Notes: generated by a model not told the origin, from the sequence alone. A DNA stretch of 64,000 nucleotides from Vombatus ursinus (GCF_900497805.2 NW_020954611.1:7011908-7075907); one strand, 5' to 3'. Counted from the first letter of the stretch, positions 45,331 through 55,801 are shown. Program-made: numbers and translations.

Positions 45331-45609
45331 AAGACATCTTTAGAGAGATATGTGATCAGAAAGGAAGATGGGCTGATTATATGATGAGAAAGAAGGGTAA
45401 CTGATAGACAGTCATGTGCTCCATTGGACTCCACCCAGAGTCCAGAGAATTAGCGGAAGATCACAGCACGTTGGTGTACTCAATATGGAAGATCTGCAGG
45501 AGGACGTGGACAAGAGTCATTCAGAATGAATGGAAGTAGATGGGTTGTGATTTACAATAGTAAAGACAGTACTGACGTCGATGAGGTAGTAGATACGTCA
45601 AAGTATTAA

Positions 45610-46435
45610 TGAAAAGAGTCTGTAATGGGGTTCTTCAGAGTTATGATCTTTGACCCTATCCTCTTCAACCTTTAATTTTTTAGAATTCTTTTGATGAAGA
45701 CAGAAGATATGCTTATAAAATGTGCAAGCAACACAAAGCTGGTAGGGATAGCTAATACACTGCAAAACAGAATCAAGATTCAAAATGATCTTGACAGGCT
45801 AGAACCATGGGCTGAAACAAAATAAATGGAATTTAATGATAATAAATAGAAAATTTTGCATTTACATTTTAAAAATCAATTGTTCAAGTACAGAAAGGGT
45901 GAAGGCATGGCTTGGCAACTCCTAATATAAAAATGACTCAGGTGATTTACTTGACTATAAGCTCAGTATGAGCCAACACTGTGATGTGGCTACTAAAAAG
46001 GTTATTCGAACTTAGATTAAATTAATAGAAATACAGTTTTCAGAATAAGAGAAATGAGAGTCCCATTATAATTCTATAGTACAACATTGTAAAATGGCTG
46101 TTAAAAAACTGAAACACATTCAGAAGAGGGTGACCAGTATGAAAATGTCCTGAAGAATAATTCAGGCAAATAAGAGTTTTTAGCTTGAAGAAGAGATGAT
46201 ATGGACAGGATGTGGTGGAAAGAAAGGAGCACACTACTGGCATCTCCAAATACCAAAAGGGTTGTCTTAAGGATGAGGTAACACACTTGCTCCTACAGCA
46301 CCAAAAGGCAGACTCAGAATCTGTGGAAAGATGTTTTGGGCACACCTTGGCTCAGTGTAAGTGAGAACTCTCTTATATTTGGAGCTATCCATGAACAAAA
46401 TGGGTTCCTTTGTAATGTATCAAGCTCTTCAGTGG
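45610..46435 (+). mobile_element. CR1/L3-clade LINE, RT C-terminal part and 3' end
   Basis: The plus strand reads, in nearly one frame, 'DPILFNLXFFRILLM' then 'KCASNTKLVGIANTLQNRI' and 'QNDLDRLEPWAE', which align with the CR1/L3 blocks GPILFNIFINDL, KFADDTKLGG and RDLDRLEKWAD. The catalytic FADD is replaced by CASN, so the site is destroyed. The 3' UTR ends with 'gagaactctcttatatttgg' and 'catgaacaaaatgggttcct'. Old and non-coding. Confidence 0.8.
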
Positions 46436-46439
46436 TAGG

Positions 46440-46600
46440 AGTTTTTGAGAGTCAGACAATCTAGTTCTCTTTCCATCTCTGCTGCTAACTAGCAGTGCAA
46501 ACCTAGAAAAATGGCTTCAACTTTCCAGACCTCAGTTTCATCAGTAATTGGGTTAGAAGATCTCTAACGTTCCTTCCAACTTTAACATTATATTATAAAA
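46440..46600 (+). repeat. MIR SINE
   Basis: 'catctctgctgctaactagc', 'cagacctcagtttcatcagt', 'aacgttccttccaactttaa'. Confidence 0.75.
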
Positions 46601-46604
46601 AACA

Positions 46605-46812
46605 AAAATAACAATAATGGGCACTTTCCAGGTTGAAAGGTGCTTTCATATATGTTACAATAATCTTTTGATTTATTATCCCCATTCTAGAAATGAGCAA
46701 ACTGAAGCTCAGGTAGGTGAAGCAACTTCGTTATGCTCCAACAGAAGTAAAGGCATTCAAACCCAGATCTTTTAATTCTAAGTCAGTGCTCTGTATACTA
46801 TGCCACTTTCCA
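46605..46812 (-). repeat. MIR SINE, antisense
   Basis: 'gcactttccaggttgaaagg', 'ttattatccccattctagaa', 'cattcaaacccagatctttt', 'tctgtatactatgccacttt'. Confidence 0.75.
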
Positions 46813-46924
46813 TGGAGGTTTTTTTAAACTATGAGTTTTATTGCCTTCAGAGAACCTGACTTTTTGGTGTCTGGTGAACTAAGTTTTATTTTGGAAGAAT
46901 CCCAAAGTAGAAAGAATGATCATG

Positions 46925-47190
46925 CAGAAGTTGTTGTTTTAGTTGTTTTTCAGTCAGGTCTGACTCTTGGTAACTCTATTTGGGATTTTCTTGGCAAAGA
47001 CACTGGAGTGGTGGTTTGCCATTTCCTTCTCCTGCTCATTTTACAGATGAGAAAACTGAGGCGAACAGGATTAAGTGACTTGCCCAGGATCACACAGCTA
47101 GTGTCTGAGGCTGGATTTGAACTCATGAAGATGAATCTTCCTGACTCCAGACCCAGCATTCTAGCCATCGTGCCACCTGATCATACAGAA
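46925..47190 (-). mobile_element. MAR1-like CORE-SINE, antisense
   Basis: 'ttgtttttcagtcaggtctg', 'cttggcaaagacactggagt', 'ggtttgccatttccttctcc', 'tgcccaggatcacacagcta', 'ctggatttgaactcatgaag', 'tagccatcgtgccacctg'. Complete and well preserved. A 171-codon plus-strand frame (46831-47346) runs through it and the next MIR and is not a gene. Confidence 0.9.
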
Positions 47191-47390
47191 GACCTGGACT
47201 CAAGTTCCAACTATACTACTTACCAGCTTCTAAAATTAGCTAAGACTTGGGCTGAAGTTCTGGCTATGCCACTCACTAGCTATTGTGACCTTAGTCAAAG
47301 CCCCTTTCTAGGGCTCAGTTTCATCATCTATAAAATAAAGGTGTAAGACGATCTGCTTTTTGTAGCCCCTTCCAGCACTGACTTACTAGA
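47190..47390 (+). repeat. MIR SINE
   Basis: Two overlapping sense MIR bodies: 'gacctggactcaagttccaa' and 'ctatgccactcactagctat', ending 'tttttgtagccccttccagc'. Confidence 0.75.
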
Positions 47391-47429
47391 ATTGTACATT
47401 TCTTTTTATAGAAAGGAATTTCAATAGTG

Positions 47430-47630
47430 GAGAATCCTAGATCTGGTGCTAGGAGGAAATTCAAAGACTCCCTAGCCCAGCCCCCTCCTTTTACAGTTGA
47501 AGGAATTGAAGTCCATGGACGTTAAATGACTAGTTTAAGGTCAAAATTGTAGTAATCATCAGAGGCAGAATTTGAACACAGGTCCACTGATTCTAGAGCT
47601 AGTGTTCTTGCTAAGGTCCCATTATGTCTC
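47430..47630 (-). repeat. MIR-like SINE, antisense
   Basis: 'gagaatcctagatctggtgc', 'agcccagccccctcctttta', 'gcagaatttgaacacaggtc', 'tctagagctagtgttcttgc'. Confidence 0.75.
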
Positions 47631-47929
47631 CTGTACCCAACACAGTACATATGAAAGTCACTTTGAAAATCACGGGCTAAAATCTGCCCCTTTCGTCAGG
47701 AAAGAAAAGCTAGTATCTATTTCTTGATCACCAGAAGGCCGAATGAGGGGAAAAACCACTTTGAAAATAATTCCCCTCCAATAAATAAGCTTGCAAACTC
47801 ACTTATTTAGGCTGTTCAAATTCCTACAAATTACTTATCAGGTCCTAATGTCAGGTTTCCATTCTTATTTGAATTGCACCAAAGCTCTTCAAGGTGTTTT
47901 TTTTTTAATTCTCCTATAGTCTTTGATCT

Positions 47930-47948
47930 TTTTTTTTTTTATTTTTTT
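47930..47948. repeat. T-rich run
   Basis: Two long T runs (about 47899-47908 and 47931-47947) in unassigned sequence. Confidence 0.6.
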
Positions 47949-47964
47949 CCTATATCTGTGATAA

Positions 47965-48170
47965 TTTCATCAGGAATGGAAAGTCTTGGTGTGGAAATTA
48001 CCTCCACTAATGCAGACTTTCAGAAATGTATGGTCTTACAGAGTCACCTAGGACACTGAGTGCTTCAACGATTAGCAGAGGGTCTCACAGACATGATATA
48101 CCAGCAATAGGATTTGACTTTAGTACTTCCTAACTCTAAGGCTCGTCCTGAATCCACTCTGCAGTGCTGT
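47965..48170 (-). repeat. MIR-like SINE, variant with extra module
   Basis: 'gtggaaattacctccactaa', 'cctaggacactgagtgcttc', 'ggatttgactttagtacttc': the most decayed of the four copies with this module. Confidence 0.5.
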
Positions 48171-48560
48171 CTCTTTTCTTCCCTCTTCATAATTCTCACT
48201 GACATGTGTTTCATTAATCTAGTGTGATTATTTTAGAGTCACTCAACTAATAAATATGAGATATTGTTGGAAAGAATGAAGTATGCTAATGAGATCTCCA
48301 GCCAACAAAATGCTAAGAATTTTCACGCAATGACATCGACTTGAGATTATAAATCAGAGTTTTATGGAAGGTTGCAATGCTCAAGCATCACACCTAATGA
48401 GACTCATTAAGAGTTTATTTAAATTTGTTATTAAATGTTTGATGGAACTTTGTGGGAAAATTTCTTAAGGGCAGTTTTAATACTCAAAGGACGGTGGCTT
48501 CCATGATGTGACTGTTCTCTCTCCAGATGTGCAAACCCTCCATGCCTCAGCAAATAATAC
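48171..48560. other. Unassigned island rich in homeodomain/POU-like motifs
   Basis: Repeat-free. Holds 'gtatgctaatgag' (octamer-like), 'tttatgg', 'cctaatgagactcattaag', 'ttaaatttgttattaaatg'. Reads like developmental non-coding DNA, but only comparison could show that. Confidence 0.4.
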
Positions 48561-48589
48561 TCATGAATTGCTGTGGCAAAACAACAACA

Positions 48590-48652
48590 ATGAAAACAAT
48601 AACAACATAAGTAATAATAATAGTGATAATAATAATAATAATAATAATAATC
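48590..48652. repeat. (ATA)n microsatellite
   Basis: AAC/AAT-rich lead-in, then a pure AAT repeat at about 48625-48652. Confidence 0.9.
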
Positions 48653-48889
48653 TGTTGACCAAACTCTTTGTTGACTAATCTCTCCAAATGAAGATAGAGT
48701 CTGTCATCACTGGACACACATATGAAGTCTTTCCATTGTATAGAACCTGTCAGGCCTTACACTCTCTTGGTGTGACCTTTAAAAGTTCTCTTCTCACAAT
48801 GAGGCATTCAAGACTTCAATGAAAGCTTAAGGCCCAACACTAAGGAGATTGGATCTACTGGGCCTCCTGCCATGTAATAGTGCTCAAGC

Positions 48890-49025
48890 AGAGATGTGAA
48901 TTCTCTATTTCGGAACTATCACAGACAGGATTCCTGCATATGATTCCTTCATAGAAAATAAAATTAAATGCTTTCTAAAGTCTTGTCCAACTTGGAGATT
49001 CTGTGTTTCTGTGATTCCTGTACTA
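48890..49025 (+). repeat. CR1/L3-clade LINE 3' end
   Basis: 'gacaggattcctgcatatga' and the diagnostic terminal 'cttggagattctgtgtttct' with TTCTGTG repeats. Confidence 0.7.
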
Positions 49026-49224
49026 TTTCCAAAAGTTAAGAGAAGTTTAATTTGCATCTCCTGAAAATGGTGAGTTTGTCAAACGTGTGTGTGTGTTAAT
49101 GTGTAGGTATGTGTTCTTGCTGTGGCAGGGACAGAATGTACTCATACAGTAGGTGCTGAAGAATGTACATAAGTAACACAGACAGTCTCAATCCTCAGAG
49201 GAAATGATGGAGTCAAAACCATCT

Positions 49225-49565
49225 TTTGAAGCCATTTGAGATTGCAGAGACCCTCTAATCCAACTTAATTCTTTTAAAGATGATGAAACTAAGACCCAGG
49301 AAGGTAAAGGGACCCCAACTTTTTTTTTAAAAACTACTTATTAAAATATCAAGAAACAATGAAAACTGGGTCACAGAAGATCTGAGGGTCATAGCTCCAG
49401 AACCAGAAGGGAATTTACAACTCAGCTGATCCAACTCCCTCATTTTGAAGAGAAAGAAAATGAGGCTCACCCGAGATCACATGGACAGTGAGTGGCAGAT
49501 CAGAATTACAACACAGACCTCCTTGTTATTTCAATGTAGCGATCCTGTCATTGCATCACACTGAT
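49225..49565 (-). repeat. MIR-like SINEs, antisense, two copies
   Basis: First copy 49225-49310 ('cagagaccctctaatccaac'), then a T-run and A-rich sequence, then a second copy 49395-49565 ('gctgatccaactccctcatt', 'cagaattacaacacagacct'). Confidence 0.7.
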
Positions 49566-50085
49566 ATTCATGGAACCAGGAAATGCCCAGAAAAATTATA
49601 AAGCAGCACATCAGCAAAAGACAAATGACTCAAATTGAATCAAATATACAAATGTTGAGATGTCAGAATGGGGAGCTATTATTATCCAGAGGAGTCTTCA
49701 GATTGGAGGTGACTTTACAAAAAGGAAGTGATAACTAGCAAGACTGAGGAGTGCCAAGTCACGGGAAGACATTAGTAAGGCGCTTGAGATGAGGGATGGG
49801 GTATTGAACTGGAGATGGAGACTGGAAAGCAGGCTGGCAAAGAGATACTATCTTGGGGTGCGGTGAGGTAGGTGGCATATATGAAGAGTCTAATTGGTTA
49901 ATGATCCCTTGAAATGTAGGAATTGGGCAATGGTAGGCAAAAGGGAGTTTGAGTAGGTTCCTACGTCAGGGAATGGTGATACGTATAAGACAATATTTGA
50001 GATAGCAGATTTACATTTTCTAGAGCAAAAAGTATTATTAAACAGGGTGGCCAGCAGCAGCCATAGTACTCCAGGAACAAGGTGG
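49566..50085. other. Unassigned sequence
   Basis: No gene or recognised repeat. Confidence 0.4.
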
Positions 50086-50089
50086 TTCT

Positions 50090-50220
50090 TGATTAGAGCA
50101 TTAACTCTTTGAGCGTAGAGATGGCTTTTATTTCTGCCTTTGTGTCCCCAGAAGCTAGCACAGTGCCTTGTCCATACTAAGTCCTTTGTAAATCCTTGTT
50201 TAATTGAATTATTGAATTAG
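50090..50220 (+). repeat. L2 LINE 3' end
   Basis: 'aactctttgagcgtagagat', 'agaagctagcacagtgcctt', 'aaatccttgtttaattgaat'. Confidence 0.75.
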
Positions 50221-50354
50221 ATAATGAGGATTTGGGAACAAAAAAGGAAGTCTTGAATTTGGGATATGTTTTAGAGAAGAGATTCTTTGAGCTTGATAAT
50301 TGAATTGAAGGGAGTTACACAAGAGAGAAAGGGCCAAAGATGAAACAGCCATAG

Positions 50355-50575
50355 CAGAAACTTGATGTAGTAGAAAGAGCTGTGGATTATGAATCAGGAA
50401 ACTTGGTTCAATTCATACTTCTGATACTTACAAGCTGCACGATCTTAGGATAAGGTATTCCCTAACCCTCAATCCCATCATCTGCAAAATGGGGGTGAAA
50501 ATCCTACCTCACAAGAGTGTTGAGAAGAAAATGCTTTGAAAACTTAAAAATACAGCAATAATGTGAGTTATCAAC
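50355..50575 (+). repeat. MIR SINE
   Basis: 'gaatcaggaaacttggttca', 'cccatcatctgcaaaatggg', 'cctacctcacaagagtgttg'. Confidence 0.75.
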
Positions 50576-50998
50576 TGGTCAGTTTGGATATGGTTCATCA
50601 GAAGGCCTCTGCTCAATCCATCTGGACCTGCCTAACCAAATAGAGCATGGAACAATTGGAGTTTGTCTCTAGGACAAGCTAAAGTCAGACAAATACATTT
50701 TTAAGCTGACAAAATTCTTCAGTTACAGTTTTATTTTTCTTTTTTGATTAAGGATACAAAATACCCTAGTGAACAATAGTAACCACTGACAATTTCCTGA
50801 TTATGGGAGAAATGAAGGATTGAGAAGAGGTTGTGAAGCAAAAAATACCAATTATACTGTTCTCTCACATAATTAATTTAAAAGGTTCTGGTGACATGCT
50901 AGTTCAGCATTTCTGAAAGACTTTATTACTGAAAGTAACTTTTAGATTTGTTAAATTCAAAACAAAAGGAACAATAGACAATGATCTCTCAGGATCCA
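50576..50998. other. Unassigned sequence
   Basis: No gene or recognised repeat. Confidence 0.4.
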
Positions 50999-51020
50999 AT
51001 TCAATTCAACAACTTTTGTG

Positions 51021-51136
51021 GTTCAAATCAGGCCTCAGACCAATCACTTGACACTTACTAGCTGTGTGACCCTGGGCAAGTCACTTAACCCCAACTGTCT
51101 AGAACAAAAACAAAAACAAAAAACAAAAAAAGAAAC
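51021..51136 (+). mobile_element. WSINE1-like SINE, 5'-truncated
   Basis: Begins inside box B ('gttcaaatcaggcctcag') and runs through 'agctgtgtgaccctgggcaa' to an A/CAAAAA tail. Flanked by a short duplication 'acttttgtg' (51012-51020 and 51137-51145). Confidence 0.8.
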
Positions 51137-51525
51137 ACTTTTGTGCCAATATAGTGTCTGCTCTAAAGGACCTTACATTTTACTAGGGAGAATGATATGT
51201 ACCAAATATAAAGGGATGGCATGATGCAAAAGAGATGTATATGCACATTAGTGTAATAAATATCAAGTTGGTGAAATAGTTTTTAATTTTCCTTGGTAGG
51301 GGTTGGGGTGGAGTACAGTTCCAGGTACAGTTTCCTAGAGAAGGTAGCTTTCGGTAGACAATGATGAAGGAAAAATCCATTCTGAGTATGGAGAGATGTG
51401 TGAAGAGAGACAAAGAGAAGGAAGGGGATAGTACAAGAAGGAGGGACAGAGAGTAGTCCAGTTTGGCTAGAACATAGAGTATGCCAAAGTAAGTGACATG
51501 AGATGAAGCTGGGGAAATAGGTTTA

Positions 51526-51821
51526 AGCCACTTTGTGGAGGATCTTAAATCCACATCCCCTCCAACACTTTCCCCTTTACTTTCCCCTTCAATCATTTTA
51601 GTCAATCTTATAAGTATAAAATGATATCTCAAAGTTTTTTAAATTTACTTTTATCTAATCAACAATAATTTAGAGCATTTCTTCATTTGGCCATAGATCA
51701 TTTTGATTTCTGTATCTAAAAACTGCCTTTTCATATCTTTTGACCATTTATCAATTGGGGAATGACTCATATTCTTATAGGTTTGACAAAGTTTTTTTGA
51801 GCCACTTTGTGGAGGGTCTTA
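51526..51821 (-). mobile_element. Internal L1 ORF2 fragment between 22-bp duplications
   Basis: 51548-51799 is antisense L1 ORF2 C-terminal sequence ('tagagcatttcttcatttgg', 'ccatttatcaattggggaat'). It is bordered by near-identical 22-bp copies at 51526-51547 and 51800-51821 (one mismatch). The L1 3' end and poly(A) are missing. Confidence 0.75.
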
Positions 51822-52013
51822 CATGCAAGGATGAGGCATTTGGACAATTCATCAGGCAATAAAGAGCTGGTAAAGGTTGTTAATTAAAGGGAAAACTTGA
51901 TCAGAGTGGTGCTTTAGGAAAAAAAAAATTGGGCCTGCATGTGGAGGATGGATTGGAGAGGGAATGGACTAGAGGTAGGGTAGTGCATTGTTGCAGTATC
52001 CTGTGTGAAAAGT

Positions 52014-52072
52014 AGTGTTTGTGTGTGTGTGTGTGTGTGTATCTGTGTGTGTGTGTGTGTGTGTGTGTGTTT
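52014..52072. repeat. (TG)n microsatellite
   Basis: TG repeat interrupted once by 'atctg'. Minus-strand threonine/histidine-rich frames are artefacts. Confidence 0.95.
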
Positions 52073-52275
52073 AACTTGGTCATGGCAGAGGAAATGGTAA
52101 GGAGAGGATAGATAGGATAAACATATGGTACTTAGTAACCACTTAGATATGAAGTATGAGAAAGAAAAGTAGAAGATGACTAAGATCATAAGCCTTGATA
52201 TCTGAGAAAAATGCATTTATTCCATAAATATTTATCAAGTGCCTACAATACAAAAGGCACAATTCTGCTTTGATT

Positions 52276-52370
52276 ACCATATCTCCAAGGTGACCTATTG
52301 GGGCTTTTCCATTTGCCTAAACCACAGTGTTTTTAGGGGAAAAAATATCAATTTACCATTGAGGATGGCA
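52276..52370. repeat. Unrecognised repeat, copy 1
   Basis: Shares about 95 bp with 54321-54415, including 'atttgcctaaaccacag' and 'aaaatatcaatttacca'. Family unknown. Confidence 0.7.
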
Positions 52371-52379
52371 TTCCTCTCT

Positions 52380-52650
52380 CCCGTCTCTCTCTTGCGATCT
52401 CTAGCTTCCTTCAAGACTTAGCTCAAGTGGCATTTTCAGCATCAGACCTTTCTTAATTCCTCCGGTTTTTAGTTCTTCCCTCTCTCTCATTACTTTATAT
52501 TTATTGTATATGTTTTACATTTGCTTATCTGTACACATTTGTCCCATTATATTATAAGCTCCTTGAGGGCAAGGATGCTTTTATTTTCATCTTTGTATCC
52601 CCAGAACCTAGTACCTGGCACATAATAGAAACTCAATACATAGCCGTTGA
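52380..52650 (+). repeat. L2 LINE 3' UTR and 3' end
   Basis: 'ccttcaagacttagctcaag', 'ataagctccttgagggcaag', 'agaacctagtacctggcaca': clear L2 3' end. Confidence 0.85.
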
Positions 52651-52734
52651 ACTGAATTCAATACATGATTTGAGTGTGACTTATCCTGAGTCCAAGTCTT
52701 GAGTTCTTTCCAATATATTACTGTGCCTCTAGAA

Positions 52735-52992
52735 CCAGTCCAGTTGTTTTTCAGTTGTGTCCAGCTCTTGATTACCACATTTTGGGCTGTCTTGACAAAG
52801 ACATTGGAGTAATTTGCCATTTCCTTCTTCAGTTCATTTTACAGATGAGAAAACTGAGGCAAACAGACAAAAAGTGACTTGCTCAGAGTCACATGGCTAG
52901 TAAATGTCTGAAACTGGAGTTGAATTTATCAAGATGAGTCTTCCTGATTCCAAGCTCAGCACTCCATCCACTGCACCACCTAGATGTCCCCA
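52735..52992 (-). mobile_element. MAR1-like CORE-SINE, antisense
   Basis: 'ttgtttttcagttgtgtcca', 'atttgccatttccttcttca', 'gctcagagtcacatggctag', 'actgcaccacctagatgtcc'. Complete reversed copy. Confidence 0.85.
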
Positions 52993-53034
52993 GCTGGATC
53001 CTGTAGCTAATACTATTTGCATAGAAAAAACAGT

Positions 53035-53175
53035 GGAAGCTTTCTTTTGAGTTCAAGGGTCAAATAAGGATTCTCCTTCTCTCCACTATTATTTGAAATA
53101 GAACAGGAAATGGTAGCTGTAGCAATAAGACAAGAGAAAGATATTAGGGAAATGAAGATTCCATAGTGAAAAGAC
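53035..53175 (+). mobile_element. L1 ORF2 fragment around RT motif B
   Basis: Reads like 'FSPLLFEIEQEMVAVAIRQE' (consensus [18 protein letters not shown]). It lies upstream of ORF1-type sequence, so it is a separate fragment from the next element. Confidence 0.6.
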
Positions 53176-53947
53176 ATAAAAATAGCAGGGAGGGTGAGAA
53201 AATAAGCAGCACAGGAAAACTCATAATACAATCAAGACTTCCTATGGCTTTATAGAATCCCAAAGTAAAACTTCATCAAAAGAGACTGCTTCCCTTATAA
53301 CTAAAAGTAACCCCAGAAAGGAAAATGGATTGGTCACAAAGACTCTGAGAATGGTTAGAAGACCTCATAATAGAAATGAATGAAGCAATATGGAATAATA
53401 TTAGAATTCTTGATGATAGACTTAAAATGGAAAAAAAAACCTTGGAATTTGAAGAAATATGTAAGGATAAGCAAATGTAAAATATATACAATAAATACAA
53501 AGTAATGTGGGAGAGAAGAACTAAAAACTGGAGGAATTAAGAAAGGTCTTATGCTGAAATGAAGAAGCTGGAATAAATTAACAAAATTAAGTAGGCACTT
53601 AAAAAGGAAGAATGGAAGAAACGTAAGCAAGAACTATTAGAACAAAGTCAGAAGGTTGCAAAATTAGAAAAACATGCACAATATCTATTATCAAAAACAA
53701 TTGACCTGGAAATTGGGCAAAATTAAGGCTTCCCCAAAAAAAATTAAACAGCAGCAACAACAAAACTTGGATACCATATTTGAAAAATCATTAAAGAAAA
53801 CTTTTCAACCACTTGGGTATCAGAAAGAAAATAAAAATAGAATTTGCAGATCATTTCATGAAAAAAAAACAAATTTAATAAATCTAAAAATCAAGCCCAA
53901 ATTTCAAAGCTACTAGTTCAAAGAAAAAATACTTCAGGTGGCCAGAA

Positions 53948-54122
53948 AGAGTTAAATAATATGGGCAGCTAGGTAGTGCAGTGGATAGAGCACCAGTCCT
54001 GAAGTCAAGAGGACCTGAGTACAAATCCGGCCTCAGGTCAGACACTTGACATTTACTAGCTGTGTGACCCTGGGCAAGTCACTTAATTCCAATTGCCAAA
54101 AAAAAAAGAGTTAAATAATATG
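53948..54122 (+). mobile_element. WSINE1-like SINE with 16-bp target duplication
   Basis: SINE body 53964-54106: head ggcagctaggtagtgcag, box B 'gagtacaaatccgg', 'agctgtgtgaccctgggcaa', end 'aattgcc' plus an A tail. The 16-bp duplication AGAGTTAAATAATATG is exact at 53948-53963 and 54107-54122. Complete, and probably the youngest SINE in the window. Confidence 0.95.
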
Positions 54123-54224
54123 CCAATAGTTTGATAGTGATGTCAATCAGAATCATATAGGGCTTTGATGTAATAAGAGAAATAATGGAACATGATGTGC
54201 TGAAAGAAAAAGAAAAAATATATA

Positions 54225-54320
54225 GACACATGCATATATAATATATACATGCACATACATATATGTGTGCATATATAGATACAGATATGGATATGGTGGG
54301 TGGGTGTGTATATATAAAAT
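54225..54320. repeat. TA/CA-rich tract
   Basis: Degenerate (ATACATATAT)n sequence directly before the second copy of the unrecognised repeat. Confidence 0.75.
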
Positions 54321-54415
54321 GGTTACCATATCACCAAGCTGACCTAGTGAAACTTTTTTATTTGCCTAAACCACAGTTTTTAAGGGAAAAATATCAATTT
54401 ACCACTGTGGGTCAA
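54321..54415. repeat. Unrecognised repeat, copy 2
   Basis: Partner of 52276-52370, same orientation, roughly 85% identical by eye. Confidence 0.7.
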
Positions 54416-55689
54416 TCAATTTAATCTTCTTTAAGAGTACTTGGCAATTTATCTTGCACAACTGAGCATAATCCAGTGTGGGGAGAGGAGTTTTTGGAGT
54501 ATACCTGTCTAGAAAGCCACAGTTAGGCTCCACACAGTTGGGTTTGCTCTAAAGGGTCAGTGCAATGAATAACAGAAACCTAGAAAGGGGAAGACATTTG
54601 AACTACTGGAAAGAGCTAAGTTATGATCAAATGTTTTAATCCAGGAAAGAAAATACATTTTGTACACTAAGAATCTCACTATTTCTAGATATCAGTGAGG
54701 GAACAAAGAGAAAAAAGTTTAGAGCTAAGAAAGATCCAATAAAAAAGTAAAAAAAAACCCCACAAAAGTACATAAAAAAGATCCAAGGGAAAGAGCGGGG
54801 AGGAGAAAAGAACTTACTATTAACTATAGGCACCACAGATTATCCAGCACTGAAATGGAAGTGGGAAAAATTGATACCTCTTGAATTTCATTGTTATCTG
54901 AGCCAGGCAAAGGAAGTTTTTTGTTGTTGTTTTTAAGACTATTGTGATAGAAATGCAATAAAGGGAACAAAGAACTGGGTTGAATTAGGGAGGAGTGGGA
55001 ATTAAGAGGGATGATCCTTCCCACCCCCTACAACCCCCCCCCCCACAAAATAGGGGGGAAATGTCTTGACCCAGCAATTTGCCTCTAGCCTGAGAAAAAG
55101 AGGGAGGGATAAGACTGAGTGTGGATTGCTCCATGTAATATAAACTATAGATCCCAGTGCTGATTTTATTCCATTACTTCTGCCTTTATTTATTTTCCTA
55201 AAGTACAGGTTTGAGAAAAAGAAAAAAAAATATTATAACAGATTTTGATAGAGGGAAACATAAATGACAAATCTGTGAATATGAATGTGATTAATTCACT
55301 CAAATTAATAAACCCAAAGTAAGAAAAAAAATAGAAATACTAAAAATCATAGAAGAGAATGAGAAAATGGAAAGCAAAAAATATAATACATAAAACTGAA
55401 GGCTATTTCTTAAGACTAATAAAATAGAAAACATATTAGCTAATTTGACAGAGGTAAAAAGAGGAAGGCTGAAAAGTTACCAAAATAAAAAAGAAAATGA
55501 GAAAGGGGTAAAAAATAAATTTAGAGTAACTAGAGGAAATACAAATGAAACTATTTAAAACTATTATACCTAATTAAATGCTTACAAAATTGAAAATTTA
55601 AATGAATGAATGTTTACAAAAATTAAAAAAGTCACTAAATTAAAAGCTAAAAACTCCTTATATCAGGGAAAGAAATTGAAAACCCCATG

Positions 55690-55748
<59 letters not shown>

Positions 55749-55759
55749 GTCTGTCTCCA

Positions 55760-55800
<41 letters not shown>
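55690..55800. repeat. Compound (CT)n-(AC)n microsatellite
   Basis: About 46 bp of pure CT, a 'tttctctctctgtctgtctc' bridge, then about 40 bp of AC. Lies inside L1 ORF2 sequence. Confidence 0.95.

Positions 55801-55801
<1 letters not shown>

Larger units (their letters stand above)
43490..45555 (+). mobile_element. RTE-clade LINE, linker to C-terminus, with insertions
   Basis: Second sense RTE copy. Blocks in order: 'KIPKVWAKNLRLYY'-like at 43540, 'GVSHPHF..AQDS'-like at 43890-43930, 'CLLFADDIVLMA'-like (motif C with both aspartates) near 44260-44300, 'ERAGWIVLGRLKRSF' near 44490, 'CESWNTTFSKELS'-like at 44955-45000, and a C-terminal 'RRWADYMMRKKGN'-like block at 45360-45400. It is interrupted by an L2-like scrap near 44100-44180, an antisense WSINE1-like SINE and a hAT-like MITE. 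Not coding. Confidence 0.7.
51000..52180 (-). mobile_element. L2 LINE, 3' UTR into ORF2, antisense, with insertions
   Basis: Reversed L2 starting at its 3' end ('gtctgctctaaaggacctta', 'ttttactagggagaatgata') and extending past 'ttgagccactttgtggagg' and 'aaaacttgatcagagtggtg' into the reversed coding region. It has been hit by a 5'-truncated WSINE1-like SINE (51021-51136), an L1 fragment (51548-51799) and a TG microsatellite (52014-52072). Confidence 0.75.

Noticed and set aside
46831-47346. 171-codon plus-strand open frame
   Set aside because: It runs through an antisense MAR1 and a sense MIR; SINE sequence, not a gene.
48590-48652. Regular spacing suggestive of an array
   Set aside because: Simple AAT repeat; no spacer-repeat structure, so not CRISPR-like.
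51183-51632. 149-codon minus-strand frame
   Set aside because: Lies in antisense L2 and ends in L1-derived sequence; no coherent family over its length.
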